Part shown: piece after piece, positions 35,141-45,925 of the stretch | Numbering within the stretch: the first letter of the stretch is position 1 | Layout of the letters: each line of letters starts with the position of its first letter | Assembly (NCBI RefSeq): GCF_016741785.1 | Contig: NZ_JAERRL010000001.1 | Span: forward strand, 310,001 to 374,000 | Reading direction: 5' to 3' | From: Streptomyces sp. 7-21 | GTDB taxonomy: Bacteria > Actinomycetota > Actinomycetes > Streptomycetales > Streptomycetaceae | Length of the DNA: 64,000 nucleotides | The notes under the pieces: generated by a model | What the model saw: the letters and a program-made list of their open reading frames with translations, nothing else | Told to the model about the DNA's origin: nothing | Database searches by the model: none | Position numbers and translations under genes: made by a program

Positions 35141-36811
35141 ATGCGCATAGCAAGACCAAAGGCCGCCCGAGCGTTCGCGGCCGTCCTCGCCATTGGCGTG
35201 ATCGCCACGGGATGCGCCGAGAGCGAGCGCGATGGCGACGGTTCGTCGAACGGCTCCGACACGTTCATCTTCGGCGCCGCCGGCGACCCCTCGTCGCTCG
35301 ACCCCGCGCTGGCGAGCGACGGCGAGACCTTCCGCGTGACGCGCCAGGTCTTCGAAACGCTGCTGGACCACGAGCCGGGAGGCACCGAGCTGGTCGGCGG
35401 CCTTGCCGAGGAGTGGGAGTCCAACGAGGAAGGCACTGAGTGGACCTTCCACCTCCGCGAGGGCGTCACCTTCCACGACGGCGGTGAGCTCACCGGCGAG
35501 GTGGTCTGCCAGAACTACGACCACTGGTTCAACTGGTCGGGCACCTACCAGAACAGCGCATTGTCCTACTACTGGCAGGCCATCTTCGGTGGCTTCGCCG
35601 AGAACGAGAGCGACGAGACGCCCGAGCCCCTCTACGTGGGCTGCACCGCGCCCGACGAGCACACGGCCGTCATCGAGGTCGAGCACGCCACCGCCAATCT
35701 CCCCGGCGGCTTCTCCCTCCAGGCGTTCGGCATCCACTCGCCCGATTCCATCGCCGTCATGGAGGAGCAGCAGGCCGGCGGCGAGGGCGAGAACATCACC
35801 TACCCCGAGTACAGCCAGGAGCCCGGCACGCTGGCCGGCACTGGCCCGTTCCGCATCACCGGCTGGAACAAGGGCAACCAGGAGATCACCCTGGAGCGGT
35901 TCGACGACTACTGGGGCGACCCGGCCGGAGTCGGGACGCTGGTCTTCCGCACCATTCCGGAAGAGGACGCCCGCCGCCAGGCGCTGGAGGCCGGCGACAT
36001 CCACGGCTACGACCTCGTGGCGCCCGCCGACGTCGAGGACCTGGAGCGGCAGGGCTTCCAGGTGCCCGTCCGCGACGTGTTCAACATCTTCTACGTCGGC
36101 ATGACCCTGGAGCGGAACCCGGCGCTTGAGGAGCTCGAGGTCCGCCAGGCCATCGCGCACGCCCTGGACCGCCAGTCGCTCGTCGACCGGCAGCTGCCCG
36201 AGGGCGGCCAGGTCGCGACCCAGTTCGTGCCGCACACCGTCGACGGGTACTCCGAGAACGTCACCACCTACGACTACGACCCCGACCGGGCCCGGGAGCT
36301 GCTTGCCGACGCCGGATACTCCGACCTGACCGTCGACTTCTGCTACCCGACCGAGGTCACCCGGCCCTACATGCCGGCGCCCGCCGACATGTTCGAGCTG
36401 CTCCGCGCCGACCTGGAGGCCGTGGGCATCACCGTCGAGCCCCGCCCGATGCAGTGGAACCCGACCTACCTCGACACCGTCGAGAACGGCGGCTGCGACC
36501 TGCGCCTGATGGGCTGGACCGGCGACTTCAACGACGCCTACAACTTCCTCGGCACCTGGTTCGCCGGCTACTCCGCCGAGTGGGGCTTCGAGCACGAGGA
36601 GCTGTTCGAGCTGCTGGACCGGGCCGAGACCGAGCCCGACCTGGAGACCCGCGTCAGCCTCTACCAGGAAGCCAACGAGCTGATCATGGACTTCCTGCCC
36701 GGCGTGCCCGTCTCCAGCTCGCCGCCGTCCATCGCCTTCGCTGAGAACGTCAACCCGCCGACCGTCTCCCCGCTCACGCAGGAGAACTTCGCGGAGGTCT
36801 CCTTCAAGTAA
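35141..36811 (+). CDS. Oligopeptide ABC importer substrate-binding lipoprotein
   Basis: A 556-residue family 5 binding protein. The signal peptide ends in a lipobox (VIATGC, Cys25), so the protein is lipid-anchored outside the membrane. The body starts SDTFIFGAAGDPSSLDPALASDGETFRVTRQVFETLLDHEPGG, the classic peptide/nickel-binding start, and contains LREGVTFHDGGELT. ATG 35141 has GAGGTGG upstream. It is the first gene of a five-gene operon with two permeases and two ATPases. A hairpin after its stop would keep its mRNA level above that of the rest. The ligand could be peptides or other small solutes. Confidence 0.92.
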   Translation: MRIARPKAARAFAAVLAIGVIATGCAESERDGDGSSNGSDTFIFGAAGDPSSLDPALASDGETFRVTRQVFETLLDHEPGGTELVGGLAEEWESNEEGTEWTFHLREGVTFHDGGELTGEVVCQNYDHWFNWSGTYQNSALSYYWQAIFGGFAENESDETPEPLYVGCTAPDEHTAVIEVEHATANLPGGFSLQAFGIHSPDSIAVMEEQQAGGEGENITYPEYSQEPGTLAGTGPFRITGWNKGNQEITLERFDDYWGDPAGVGTLVFRTIPEEDARRQALEAGDIHGYDLVAPADVEDLERQGFQVPVRDVFNIFYVGMTLERNPALEELEVRQAIAHALDRQSLVDRQLPEGGQVATQFVPHTVDGYSENVTTYDYDPDRARELLADAGYSDLTVDFCYPTEVTRPYMPAPADMFELLRADLEAVGITVEPRPMQWNPTYLDTVENGGCDLRLMGWTGDFNDAYNFLGTWFAGYSAEWGFEHEELFELLDRAETEPDLETRVSLYQEANELIMDFLPGVPVSSSPPSIAFAENVNPPTVSPLTQENFAEVSFK

Positions 36812-36823
36812 TCCCGCCCGCCG

Positions 36824-36861
36824 ACCGCCCGGCTCGCGCCACCCCGCGCCGGCCGGGCGGT
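36824..36861 (+). other. Stem-loop between binding-protein and permease genes
   Basis: ACCGCCCGGC pairs with GCCGGGCGGT across an 18-nt loop in the 94-bp gap after the binding-protein stop. Intercistronic stems in this position often raise the level of the binding-protein mRNA relative to the membrane components. Confidence 0.5.
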
Positions 36862-36905
36862 ACGGTGCGGCCCGCCGAAAGACGAGAGAGGGGAATTTCC
36901 CCGCC

Positions 36906-37910
36906 GTGATCCGCGTGATCGTCCGCAGGCTGCTTCAGCTCATACCCACGCTGTTCGGCCTGACGGTCCTCCTCTTCGTGTGGGTGCACTCCCTGCCGGG
37001 AGGCCCCGCCTCCGCGCTCCTTGGCGAGCGCGCCACCGACGCCGACCGCCGCCAGATCGAGGCGGCCCTCGGCCTCGACGAGCCCTTGTGGGTGCAGTAC
37101 ACGCGCTGGCTGAAGCGGCTGGTCCAGCTCGACCTGGGCAGCTCCGTGCAGACCGGCCAGCCCGTGTGGGAAGAGTTCACCCGCCGCTTCCCCGCGACCG
37201 TCGAACTCACCCTGGCCGCGATGCTCCTCGCCATCGCCATCGGCATCCCGCTGGGCTACTTCGCCGCCCGCCGGCGCGGCGGCTGGCTCGACGTCACCGC
37301 CGTCTCCGGCTCCCTGATCGGCATCTGCATCCCGGTCTTCTTCCTCGCCTTCCTGCTCAAGCAGCTCTTCGCGGTCGAACTCGGCTGGCTGCCCAGCTTC
37401 GGACGGCAGACGTCCAACATCGGCGCCACGGAAGTCACCGGGTTCGCCGTCCTCGACGGCCTGCTCACCCGGGAATGGGACGCCTCCTGGGACGCGGTGC
37501 AGCACCTGGTGCTCCCGGGCATCGCCCTGGCGTCCATCCCGCTGGCCGTCATTGTCCGCATGACCCGGGCCAGCGTCCTTGAGGTGCTCGGCGAGGACTA
37601 CGTGCGCACCGCCGAGTCCAAGGGCCTGACGCGCAACACCGTGCGCACCCGGCACGTGATGCGCAACGCCCTGCTGCCGGTGGTGACCGCGATCGGCCTC
37701 CTCACCGGCCAGCTGCTGTCCGGGGCGGTGCTCACCGAGTCCGTCTTCTCCTTCGGCGGCATCGGCTCCTTCATCAGAGACGCCATCGAGACCCGCGACT
37801 ATCCGGTCCTGATGGGCTTCATCCTCTTCATCGCCTTCACCTACGTCGTGATCAACCTGGTGGTCGACATCTTCTACAGCCTCATCGACCCGAGAGTGCG
37901 GGTGAACTGA
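36906..37910 (+). CDS. Oligopeptide ABC importer permease (DppB type)
   Basis: A 334-residue permease with six predicted membrane helices. It begins VIRVIVRRLLQLIPTLFGLTVLLF with the family's HSLPGGPASALLGERATDAD motif. The ATPase-coupling EAA loop is EDYVRTAESKGLTRNTVRTRHVMRNALLPVVTAIG. GTG 36906 is preceded by a GAGAGAGGGGA tract with long spacing. It is separated by 2 bp from the next permease gene, consistent with one operon. Confidence 0.93.
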   Translation: MIRVIVRRLLQLIPTLFGLTVLLFVWVHSLPGGPASALLGERATDADRRQIEAALGLDEPLWVQYTRWLKRLVQLDLGSSVQTGQPVWEEFTRRFPATVELTLAAMLLAIAIGIPLGYFAARRRGGWLDVTAVSGSLIGICIPVFFLAFLLKQLFAVELGWLPSFGRQTSNIGATEVTGFAVLDGLLTREWDASWDAVQHLVLPGIALASIPLAVIVRMTRASVLEVLGEDYVRTAESKGLTRNTVRTRHVMRNALLPVVTAIGLLTGQLLSGAVLTESVFSFGGIGSFIRDAIETRDYPVLMGFILFIAFTYVVINLVVDIFYSLIDPRVRVN

Positions 37911-37912
37911 CG

Positions 37913-38884
37913 ATGAGCACCGGCTCGTTCCTCACCAAGAAGGCGGACACCATCGACCGCCTCGCCGAACTCACCGCGAAGCGGGACACGACCACCGGCT
38001 CCAGCCTGTGGGTGGAGGCGCTGCGCCGCCTGCGCGGCAGCAAGATGGCGCTCATCGGCGGCGGCATCATGGCGGTGTTCGTCCTCACCGCCCTGATCGG
38101 ACCGCTGCTCGCCCCGCACAACCCGACCGCGCAGCTGTGGCGCGACGAGGTCTTCATCAACCGGTCAATCTTCGTCGGCCCCCGCGCCGAGAACTGGCTG
38201 GGCCTGGACCACCTCGGCCGCGACCAGTTCTCCCGCATGCTCGTGGGCGCCCGCCAGACCCTGCTCGTCGGCGTCGTCGCCACCCTCCTCGGCTTCACCG
38301 CCGGCGCCCTGCTCGGCGGCCTGTCCGGCGCCGCGCTCGCGTTCGGCGGCAAGGCCGGGCGGCGCCTGGACACCGTCCTGATGCGGTTCACGGACATGGC
38401 GCTGGCCATGCCCTCGCTGCTGCTGGCCGTGAGCATCGCCGCCGTGCTGGGGCAGAGCCTCACCACGGTGATGATCGCCGTCGGCGTCGTACAGATCCCG
38501 ATCTTCGCGCGGCTGCTGCGCGGCTCCATGCTGGCGCAGGCCAACGCCGACTACGTCCTCGCCGCCCGCTCGCTGGGCGTGCGGCGGCGGCGCATCGTGC
38601 TGGCGCACGTGCTGCCCAACTCCCTCGGGCCGGTCATCGTGCAGGCCACGCTGGCGCTGGCCACCGCCATCATCGAGGCCGCCGCCCTGTCCTACCTGGG
38701 CCTGGGCAACCCCGACGCGTCGCAGCCGGAGTGGGGCGTCATGCTCGCCCAGGCGCAGCGGTTCTTCGACGCGGCGCCGATGATGTCCGTCTACCCCGCG
38801 CTCGGGATCATCATCACGGCCCTCGGCTTCACCCTGCTGGGAGAGGCCATGCGCGAGGCACTCGACCCGAAACTGCGGAGCTGA
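37913..38884 (+). CDS. Oligopeptide ABC importer permease (DppC type)
   Basis: A 323-residue permease, the partner of the preceding one. It has a cytoplasmic N-terminal region, a first helix at LIGGGIMAVFVLTALIGPLL and the DppC landmark NWLGLDHLGRDQFSRMLVGARQTLLVG. The coupling loop is DYVLAARSLGVRRRRIVLAHVLPNSLGPVIV. It closes with GEAMREALDPKLRS, typical of the family. Its stop codon touches the start region of the first ATPase gene. Confidence 0.93.
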   Translation: MSTGSFLTKKADTIDRLAELTAKRDTTTGSSLWVEALRRLRGSKMALIGGGIMAVFVLTALIGPLLAPHNPTAQLWRDEVFINRSIFVGPRAENWLGLDHLGRDQFSRMLVGARQTLLVGVVATLLGFTAGALLGGLSGAALAFGGKAGRRLDTVLMRFTDMALAMPSLLLAVSIAAVLGQSLTTVMIAVGVVQIPIFARLLRGSMLAQANADYVLAARSLGVRRRRIVLAHVLPNSLGPVIVQATLALATAIIEAAALSYLGLGNPDASQPEWGVMLAQAQRFFDAAPMMSVYPALGIIITALGFTLLGEAMREALDPKLRS

Positions 38885-38889
38885 TGCTC

Positions 38890-39923
38890 ATGTCCCAGCC
38901 CCTGCTGTCCGTGGACGAACTGACCGTCACGTTCGCCCCGCGCGGCGGCCGCGGCGCGCCCGTGCGCGCGGTGGACGGCGTGTCGTTCACCATCACCGAG
39001 GGCCAGGTCACCGGCCTGGTCGGCGAGTCGGGGTGCGGCAAGAGCGTCACCTCGCTCGCCCTGATGGGCCTGCTGCCGTCCAAAGGCGTCACCGTGGGCG
39101 GCCGCGCCGACTTCGCCGGCACCGACCTGCTGTCGCTGCGCCGCAACGAGCTGCGCGACATGCGCGGCACCCAGCTGGCGATGATCTTCCAGGACCCGCT
39201 GTCCTCCCTGAACCCGGTGGTCCCCATCGGGGTGCAGGTGGCCGAGATCCTCACCCGCCACCGCGGCCTGCGCGGCAGCGCCGCCCGCGCCGAGGCGGCC
39301 ACGCTGCTGGACCGCGTCGGCATCCCCGACCCGACCAGGCGGCTGCGCGAGTACCCGCACCAGCTCTCGGGCGGCATGCGGCAGCGGGCCCTGATCGCCA
39401 TGGCCGTCGCGTGCGCGCCCCGGCTGCTCATCGCGGACGAGCCCACCACCGCCCTGGACGTCACCATCCAGGCGCAGATCCTGGAGCTGCTGCGCGAGCT
39501 GGTGGACCAGCAGGGCACGGCGCTGCTGATGATCACCCACGACCTTGGCGTCGTCGCGGGGCTGTGCGACACGGTGAACGTCCTGTACGCGGGCAAGGTC
39601 GTCGAGACCGCCGAACGGCGCCCGCTGTTCGCCGCCCCCGCCCACCCCTACGCCCACGGCCTGCTCGGGTCCATCCCGCGCCTGGACGCCCCGCGCGGCG
39701 AGCCGCTGAACCCGGTGCGCGGCTCCATCAACGACACCATCGCCTGGGCCGACGGCTGCGCCTTCGCGCCCCGCTGCGACCACGTCACGATGGACTGCCT
39801 CACCGGCACGCCCGCCCTCGGGCCCGTCCCCGCCGGCGCGGCGGATCAGGCCGGCGGCCACCTCGTGAGGTGCGTCAACCCGGTCGTCCCGGCGCCGGAA
39901 CCCCAGAACACGGAGGCCCCCGC

Positions 39924-39927
<4 letters not shown>
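38890..39927 (+). CDS. Oligopeptide ABC importer ATPase (DppD type)
   Basis: A 345-residue ATPase with Walker A GESGCGKSV, Q-loop IFQDPLSSLNP, signature LSGGMRQRALIAMA, Walker B LLIADEPTTALD and H-loop ITHDLGVV. The C-terminal oligopeptide extension carries a cysteine cluster (GCAFAPRCDHVTMDC), a possible Fe-S site seen in this family. I chose ATG 38890 because GGAG lies 9 nt upstream; ATG 38884, which overlaps the previous stop by one base, is the alternative and adds two residues. It overlaps the next ATPase by 4 nt. Confidence 0.93.
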
Positions 39928-41027
<1,100 letters not shown>

Positions 41028-41057
41028 CGGGGCCGCCGCTCCCGCGGCCGGCCGCCG

Positions 41058-42968
41058 TCAGACCAGCGACTCGCGCCACGCCTGGTGCAGCGTGGCGAAC
41101 CGGCCGGTGCCGCCGATCAGCTCGGCGGGCGTGCCGTCCTCGACGATGCGCCCGCTCTCCATCACCAGCACCCGGTCGGCGACCTCCACCGTGGACAGCC
41201 GGTGCGCGATGACCAGCGCCGTGCGGTTGCGCAGCACCGTCTCCATGGCGTGCTGCACGGCCTTCTCGCCGGGGATGTCGAGCGAGGACGTCGCCTCGTC
41301 GAGGATCACCACGGCGGGGTCGGCCAGCACCACCCGGGCGAACGCCACGAGCTGCCGCTGCCCGGCGGAGATGCGGCTGCCGCGCTTGCGCACGTCCGTG
41401 TCGTAGCCGTCGGGCAGCGAAGCGATGAAGGGGTGCGCGCCGATGGCCATGGCGGCGCGCTCGATCTCCTCCCGGGTGGCCTCGGGGCGGCCCAGCGCGA
41501 TGTTCTCCGCGATCGTCCCGGAGAACAAGAACGCCTCCTGCGTCACCATCACCACGCCGCGCCGCAGCTCCGGCAGGCTCAGCGTGCGCAGGTCCGTGCC
41601 GTCCAGGAGCACCCGGCCCTCGGTCGGGTCGTAGAACCGCGCCAGCAGCTTCGCCAGCGTGGACTTGCCCGCGCCCGTCGCCCCGACCAGCGCCGTAGTC
41701 TGGCCCGCGGGGATCCGCAGCGAGAACCTGGGCAGCACCTCGCCGCCCGTGCGGTAGGCGAACCGCACGTTGTCGAAGACGACCTCCCGGCCCCGCGTGG
41801 ACCCGGACAGCTCAGGCAGCCGCGCCGGCCGCTCCGGCTCCGGCACGTCGGGCCGCTGGCAGAGCAGGCCGGCGATCTTCTCCAGCGAGGCGGCGGCGGA
41901 CTGGTAGTTGTTCAGGATCATGGCGAAGCGGTCGAGCGGGTCGTACAGCCGCCGCACGTACAGGGCGCCCGCCGCCAGCACGCCGAGCTCCAGGTCGCCC
42001 GAGGTGACGCGGTGCGCCCCCCACAGCACGATCGCGGCCGTGGCGCACGCCACGATCAGCCGGGAGAGCGTCACGAAGCGCGCCAGCTCCAGAATGCCGT
42101 CGCCGTTGAGCCGCTCGTGGCGGTGGTTGAGCACCGCGAACGCCTCGTCGTTGGCCTTCTCACGGCGGAACGCCTGCACCGGCCGGATGCCGCCGATCGT
42201 CTCGGAGAACTTGACGATCACCTTCGCCATGGCCGTGGACCGCTTGCTGAACCGCTCCGACGCGCGCCGCCGGTAGTCGCGCACCAGCAGGGACAGCGGC
42301 ACGAACGACAGCAGCGCCGCCGTGCCCAGGCCCACGTCCAGGTAGAACAGCAGCGAGCTGATGTAGACGACCGAAACGGTCATCATCAGCAGGTCCTGCA
42401 GGCCCTCATCCAGCAGTTCGCGCAGCGACTGCACGTCGGTGGTGGCGCGCGAGATCAGGCGGCCCGAGGTGTAGCGGTCGTGGAAGTCGAGGCTGAGGGC
42501 CTGGGCGTGGCGGTAGATGCGGCTGCGCAGGTCCAGCAGCACGCCCTGGTTGACGCGGGCCGCCACCTGGATGAAACAGAACTGGAGCAGCCCGCCCGCC
42601 AGCGCGCAGACCAGGTAGGCGCACGCGACGGCGATCAGCGGCCCGTTGTCGTCCTCCCGCAGCGCGGGCACGCCGCGGTCGATGCCGTAGGCGACCAGCA
42701 GCGGCACCGCCTGCACGGCTGCCTGCTGGCTCAGCAGCAGCAGCGCGCCCAGCGCGACGCGCGCCTTGTGGGGCCGCAGCAGCGAGCCGAGCAGCCGCCG
42801 GGAGGCACCCGGGGGCGTCGGCAGCGTGTCCTGATCGAAGGGGTCGGACGCCTCAGACGGACCGGACGGACTGGAGAGACCGGACGGGCCAGCCTTCCCG
42901 GCCGGCCCCTCCTCGCGGGGCACCGGCGGCTCGTCGGGCGAGGACGGCAGCGTCGGGGTCGTGGTCAT
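41058..42968 (-). CDS. ABC exporter half-transporter, second subunit
   Basis: A 636-residue fused membrane-ATPase protein. Residues 1-75 are a polar Pro/Ser-rich tail, followed by a six-helix type IV exporter domain. The nucleotide domain has Walker A GATGAGKSTL, Q-loop MVTQEAFLFSG, signature RISAGQRQ, Walker B VVILDEATSSLD and H-loop IAHRLSTV. The signature departs from LSGGQ, while the catalytic Glu is present. Paired with the upstream subunit, it forms one canonical and one degenerate ATP site, as in heterodimeric exporters. The start overlaps the upstream gene by 4 nt. Confidence 0.92.
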   Translation of the reverse strand: MTTTPTLPSSPDEPPVPREEGPAGKAGPSGLSSPSGPSEASDPFDQDTLPTPPGASRRLLGSLLRPHKARVALGALLLLSQQAAVQAVPLLVAYGIDRGVPALREDDNGPLIAVACAYLVCALAGGLLQFCFIQVAARVNQGVLLDLRSRIYRHAQALSLDFHDRYTSGRLISRATTDVQSLRELLDEGLQDLLMMTVSVVYISSLLFYLDVGLGTAALLSFVPLSLLVRDYRRRASERFSKRSTAMAKVIVKFSETIGGIRPVQAFRREKANDEAFAVLNHRHERLNGDGILELARFVTLSRLIVACATAAIVLWGAHRVTSGDLELGVLAAGALYVRRLYDPLDRFAMILNNYQSAAASLEKIAGLLCQRPDVPEPERPARLPELSGSTRGREVVFDNVRFAYRTGGEVLPRFSLRIPAGQTTALVGATGAGKSTLAKLLARFYDPTEGRVLLDGTDLRTLSLPELRRGVVMVTQEAFLFSGTIAENIALGRPEATREEIERAAMAIGAHPFIASLPDGYDTDVRKRGSRISAGQRQLVAFARVVLADPAVVILDEATSSLDIPGEKAVQHAMETVLRNRTALVIAHRLSTVEVADRVLVMESGRIVEDGTPAELIGGTGRFATLHQAWRESLV

Positions 42969-44848
42969 CGGACGGGAACCTCCCTGCCGGTGGTCCCGCC
43001 GGTACCGGTCTCCGCGCCGGCCTGCGGCGAGGTCCCAGACAGCGGCTCACCGGTCATCAGGTGCCGGTACTCGGCGCTGCGCTGGAGCAGCTCGGAGTGG
43101 GTGCCCACGTCGGCGATCCGGCCGCCGGAGAGCAGCGCCACCCGGTCGGCAAGCTGCACGGTGGAGGGGCGGTGCGCCACGACGAGGGCCGTGGTGCCCG
43201 CCAGCACCTCCCGCAGCGCCGCCTCGACGCGCGCCTCGGTGTGGACGTCCAGGGCGGAGAGCGGGTCGTCGAGGATGAGGAACGGCGGCCGGCCGATGAC
43301 GGCGCGGGCCAGGGCGAGCCGCTGCCGCTGGCCGCCGGACAGGCTCAGCCCCTGCTCGCCGACCTCGGTCTCCGCGCCCTGGGGCAGCGCGGCCACGAAG
43401 TCGGCCGCCTGGCTGACCCGCAGGGCGCGTGCGAAGCTGTCGGCCCCGCCGCTGGCGGGGTCGCGCAGCCCCATCTCGACGTTCTCCCGCACCGTGGCGG
43501 AGAACAGCGTGGGCTCCTCGAAGGCGGCGCCGACCAGCTCGCGGACCCGTCGGCGGGGGAGCGTGGCGATGTCTGTGCCGTCGAGCGTGATCCTGCCGGA
43601 GGTGACCTCGTACAGCCGGGGCACCAGCGACAGCAGCGTCGTCTTGCCGCTGCCCGTGCCGCCGACGAGCGCCATCGTCTCGCCGTGCCGCACGTGCAGG
43701 TCGATGCCGTTGAGCACCGGTGTGGAGTTCTCGGGGGCCTCGGGGTACCGGAAGACGACGCCGTCGAAGCGCAGCCCTCGCTCGCCGCCGGCCGTGGGCG
43801 CCGGCGCGGGCGCGGCGCGCTCGGCGGGGGCGTCGGGCGGGATCTCGGTGTCCATCACCTCGAAGAAGCGGTCGGTGGCGGTGCTGGCTTCGTTCGCCAG
43901 GGCCAGCAGGAAGCCGATCGACTCCACGGGCCAGCGCAGCGCCATCGCGGTGGTCATGAACGCCACGAGCGTGCCGGCCGTCAGGTCATTGTCGGCGACC
44001 TGCGCGATGCCCAGCACCAGCGCCGTGCCCAGGAACAGCTCGGGGAGGACCAGGATGACCATCCAGATGCCCGCGAGCAGGCGGGCCTTGCGCAGCTCGG
44101 TGCCGTACAGCCGCCGCGAGAGCTGCTGGAAGGCCCGCGCCTGGCTGCGGTGCCTGCCGAAGCCCTTGATGACGCGGATGCCGAGGATGGACTCCTCCAC
44201 CAGCGTCGTCAGGTCGCCCATCTGGTCCTGCGCCCGGCGGGCGGCGACCGCGTACTTGGTCTCGAAGACGGCGCACACCAGGATCAGCGGCAGCACGGGG
44301 GCGATGAGCACCAGGCCCAGGCCCCAGTCCTGCACCAGCAGCACGGCGCAGCCGATGAGGATGGTCGCGCTGTTGACGATCAGGAACGTCAGGCCGAACG
44401 CCAGGAACATCCGCAGCAGCTGGAGGTCGCCCGTGCCGCGGGAGAGGAGCTGCCCGGTGGCCCAGCGGTCGTGGAACGCGACGGGCAGGCGCTGCACGTG
44501 CTGGTAGAGCGCCCCGCGCATGCTGGCCTCGACGCCCGCGAGCGGCCGGGCCACGAGCCACCGCCGCAGGCCGAAGAGCAGCGCCTCGACGACGCCGACG
44601 GCCAGCAGGACGCCGCCGCCCAGCCAGACCCCCGCGGTGTCGCCGTCGGCGACGGGGCCGTCGACGATCCACTTGAGGATCAGCGGCATGATCAGCGCCA
44701 TGGAGGCGGCGATGATGGCCACGGCGGCCGCGCCGAACAGACGGGCGCGCACGGGCCGTACGTAGGGCCACAGCCGGAGCAGGGAACGGACGACCGAGCG
44801 TTGTCGGGGCTGGCTGGTGGCGGCGGGGGCTTCGGCTGAGGCAGACAT
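42965..44848 (-). CDS. ABC exporter half-transporter, first subunit
   Basis: A 627-residue half-transporter with six predicted helices and a C-terminal nucleotide domain. Walker A GGTGSGKTTL and signature LSLSGGQRQRLALARA are canonical. Walker B is FLILDDPLSALD, with Asp in place of the catalytic Glu, and the Q-loop reads AFEEPTLFS with Glu for Gln. This subunit therefore contributes the degenerate ATP site. Two adjacent ATGs (44851, 44848) compete; TAACCT ends 8 nt before the second and no Shine-Dalgarno exists, so I take 44848. The exported substrate is unknown; lipids or drugs are typical. Confidence 0.9.
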   Translation of the reverse strand: MSASAEAPAATSQPRQRSVVRSLLRLWPYVRPVRARLFGAAAVAIIAASMALIMPLILKWIVDGPVADGDTAGVWLGGGVLLAVGVVEALLFGLRRWLVARPLAGVEASMRGALYQHVQRLPVAFHDRWATGQLLSRGTGDLQLLRMFLAFGLTFLIVNSATILIGCAVLLVQDWGLGLVLIAPVLPLILVCAVFETKYAVAARRAQDQMGDLTTLVEESILGIRVIKGFGRHRSQARAFQQLSRRLYGTELRKARLLAGIWMVILVLPELFLGTALVLGIAQVADNDLTAGTLVAFMTTAMALRWPVESIGFLLALANEASTATDRFFEVMDTEIPPDAPAERAAPAPAPTAGGERGLRFDGVVFRYPEAPENSTPVLNGIDLHVRHGETMALVGGTGSGKTTLLSLVPRLYEVTSGRITLDGTDIATLPRRRVRELVGAAFEEPTLFSATVRENVEMGLRDPASGGADSFARALRVSQAADFVAALPQGAETEVGEQGLSLSGGQRQRLALARAVIGRPPFLILDDPLSALDVHTEARVEAALREVLAGTTALVVAHRPSTVQLADRVALLSGGRIADVGTHSELLQRSAEYRHLMTGEPLSGTSPQAGAETGTGGTTGREVPVR

Positions 44849-44972
44849 CATTACCGAGGTTACGGACTGGCTCGGACAGTGCCCACCCGGTTTTCCGGCG
44901 TAGGTCCTGGGGCCTGGTCCCGCCTGGCGCGGCCGTCGCCGCTGGCCGGGACCGGTTGTCGGTGCCGCCTTC

Positions 44973-44978
44973 TAGGCT
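44973..44978 (+). promoter_or_regulatory. -10 box of a leaderless small gene
   Basis: TAGGCT, 7 nt and ATG 44986, with no Shine-Dalgarno. This spacing and hexamer match those of the MarR and DUF3817 genes at 8.9 and 10.0 kb. Confidence 0.5.
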
Positions 44979-44985
44979 GGCAGGC

Positions 44986-45294
44986 ATGGACTCCGCGAGT
45001 GACCTCAGGGAGCTTCAGTCCGCCGTGCGGGTGGCGTCCGACATCGCCTTCGACCAGCAGCCGCCGGGGCCCGAGGAGGCCGAGGCGCTGGTGGCGGCGC
45101 TGCGGCGCGCGCTGGCCGCGGCACAGGCGCTGAGCGACGGGCCGGGCACGACCGGCTGCCCGGAGCACCCGCGCGGTGCGGTGGACCCGCTCTACTACGA
45201 CAAGGAGAGCCCGCTGCCGCCCGGCTGGGGCAAGTGCCTGCTGTGCAATGACCGGCGGCGCCGTGCCAGTGCCCGGCGCCGGCCGCTGCGCTGA
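44986..45294 (+). CDS. Small conserved actinobacterial protein with C-terminal CLLC motif
   Basis: A 102-residue protein that I cannot assign to a function. The first half is helical (LRELQSAVRVASDIAFDQQ, EAEALVAALRRALAAAQAL). The second half reads TGCPEHPRGAVDPLYYDKESPLPPGWGKCLLCNDRRRR. One Cys-Pro-Glu-His and one CxxC pair could bind a single zinc ion. The end is strongly basic. It stands alone between the ABC exporter (divergent) and an HATPase gene (convergent). Confidence 0.75.
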   Translation: MDSASDLRELQSAVRVASDIAFDQQPPGPEEAEALVAALRRALAAAQALSDGPGTTGCPEHPRGAVDPLYYDKESPLPPGWGKCLLCNDRRRRASARRRPLR

Positions 45295-45318
45295 GACGCC
45301 CGCCGGATGCCGTGCCGC

Positions 45319-45804
45319 TCAGGTGCAGGTGCGGCCGGGCACCCGCATCTCGAACCAGGTGGACTTGCCGTGCGGCAGCAGATCGACGCCCCAGCGGCCC
45401 GCCAGCATGTTCACCAGGTGCAGGCCGCGGCCGCTGACGTCCAGGTCGCGGACCGGCAGGCGGCAGGGCAGGGCCCGGGACGGATCGCGCACCTCGCAGC
45501 GGATCCAGTCGCGGCGGCGCCTGATCCGCAGGCCGAAGACGTGCGCCCCGGCGTGCTGCACCGCGTTGCCGACCAGTTCAGAGGTGAGCAGCACGGCCGT
45601 GTCGGTGACGTCGGGCGGCAGGCCCCAGCGGTGGTGGAGCATGCTCCGCACCAGGCGGCGGGCGACCCCGGCGGACTCGGGGCGGGACGGCAGCCGCGCT
45701 TCGCCCGGCCAGGCGTCGTGGGTCAGCTCCCACGGCGCCGTGGGCGGCCCGTCCATGCCGTGTTCGTGACTCGCCTCGCGCGGAGGCCCTGCCGTGCTCG
45801 CCAT
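45319..45804 (-). CDS. HATPase_c anti-sigma-factor-type ATP-binding protein
   Basis: A 161-residue single-domain GHKL ATPase of the RsbW/SpoIIAB-like group abundant in Streptomyces. It has the N-box LTSELVGNAVQHAG, a G1-like box CEVRDPSRALP and a G2 box DVSGRGLHLV, and it ends in the strand KSTWFEMRVPG. Such proteins are kinases that bind sigma factors or anti-anti-sigma factors, but no partner gene is adjacent. ATG 45804 has GAGGGC upstream; the frame extends 31 codons further without clear support. Confidence 0.82.
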   Translation of the reverse strand: MASTAGPPREASHEHGMDGPPTAPWELTHDAWPGEARLPSRPESAGVARRLVRSMLHHRWGLPPDVTDTAVLLTSELVGNAVQHAGAHVFGLRIRRRRDWIRCEVRDPSRALPCRLPVRDLDVSGRGLHLVNMLAGRWGVDLLPHGKSTWFEMRVPGRTCT

Positions 45805-45925
45805 GCCCTCATGATGGACCGTATATGCCGCCCATGAGGGTGAATTGAGGGTAGTTGGCCCGTGTGGGGTACGTGGGGCTTCCGTGACGGGCCTCATATG
45901 CCCAGGGCAGGTGGCCCGGGCGGCG

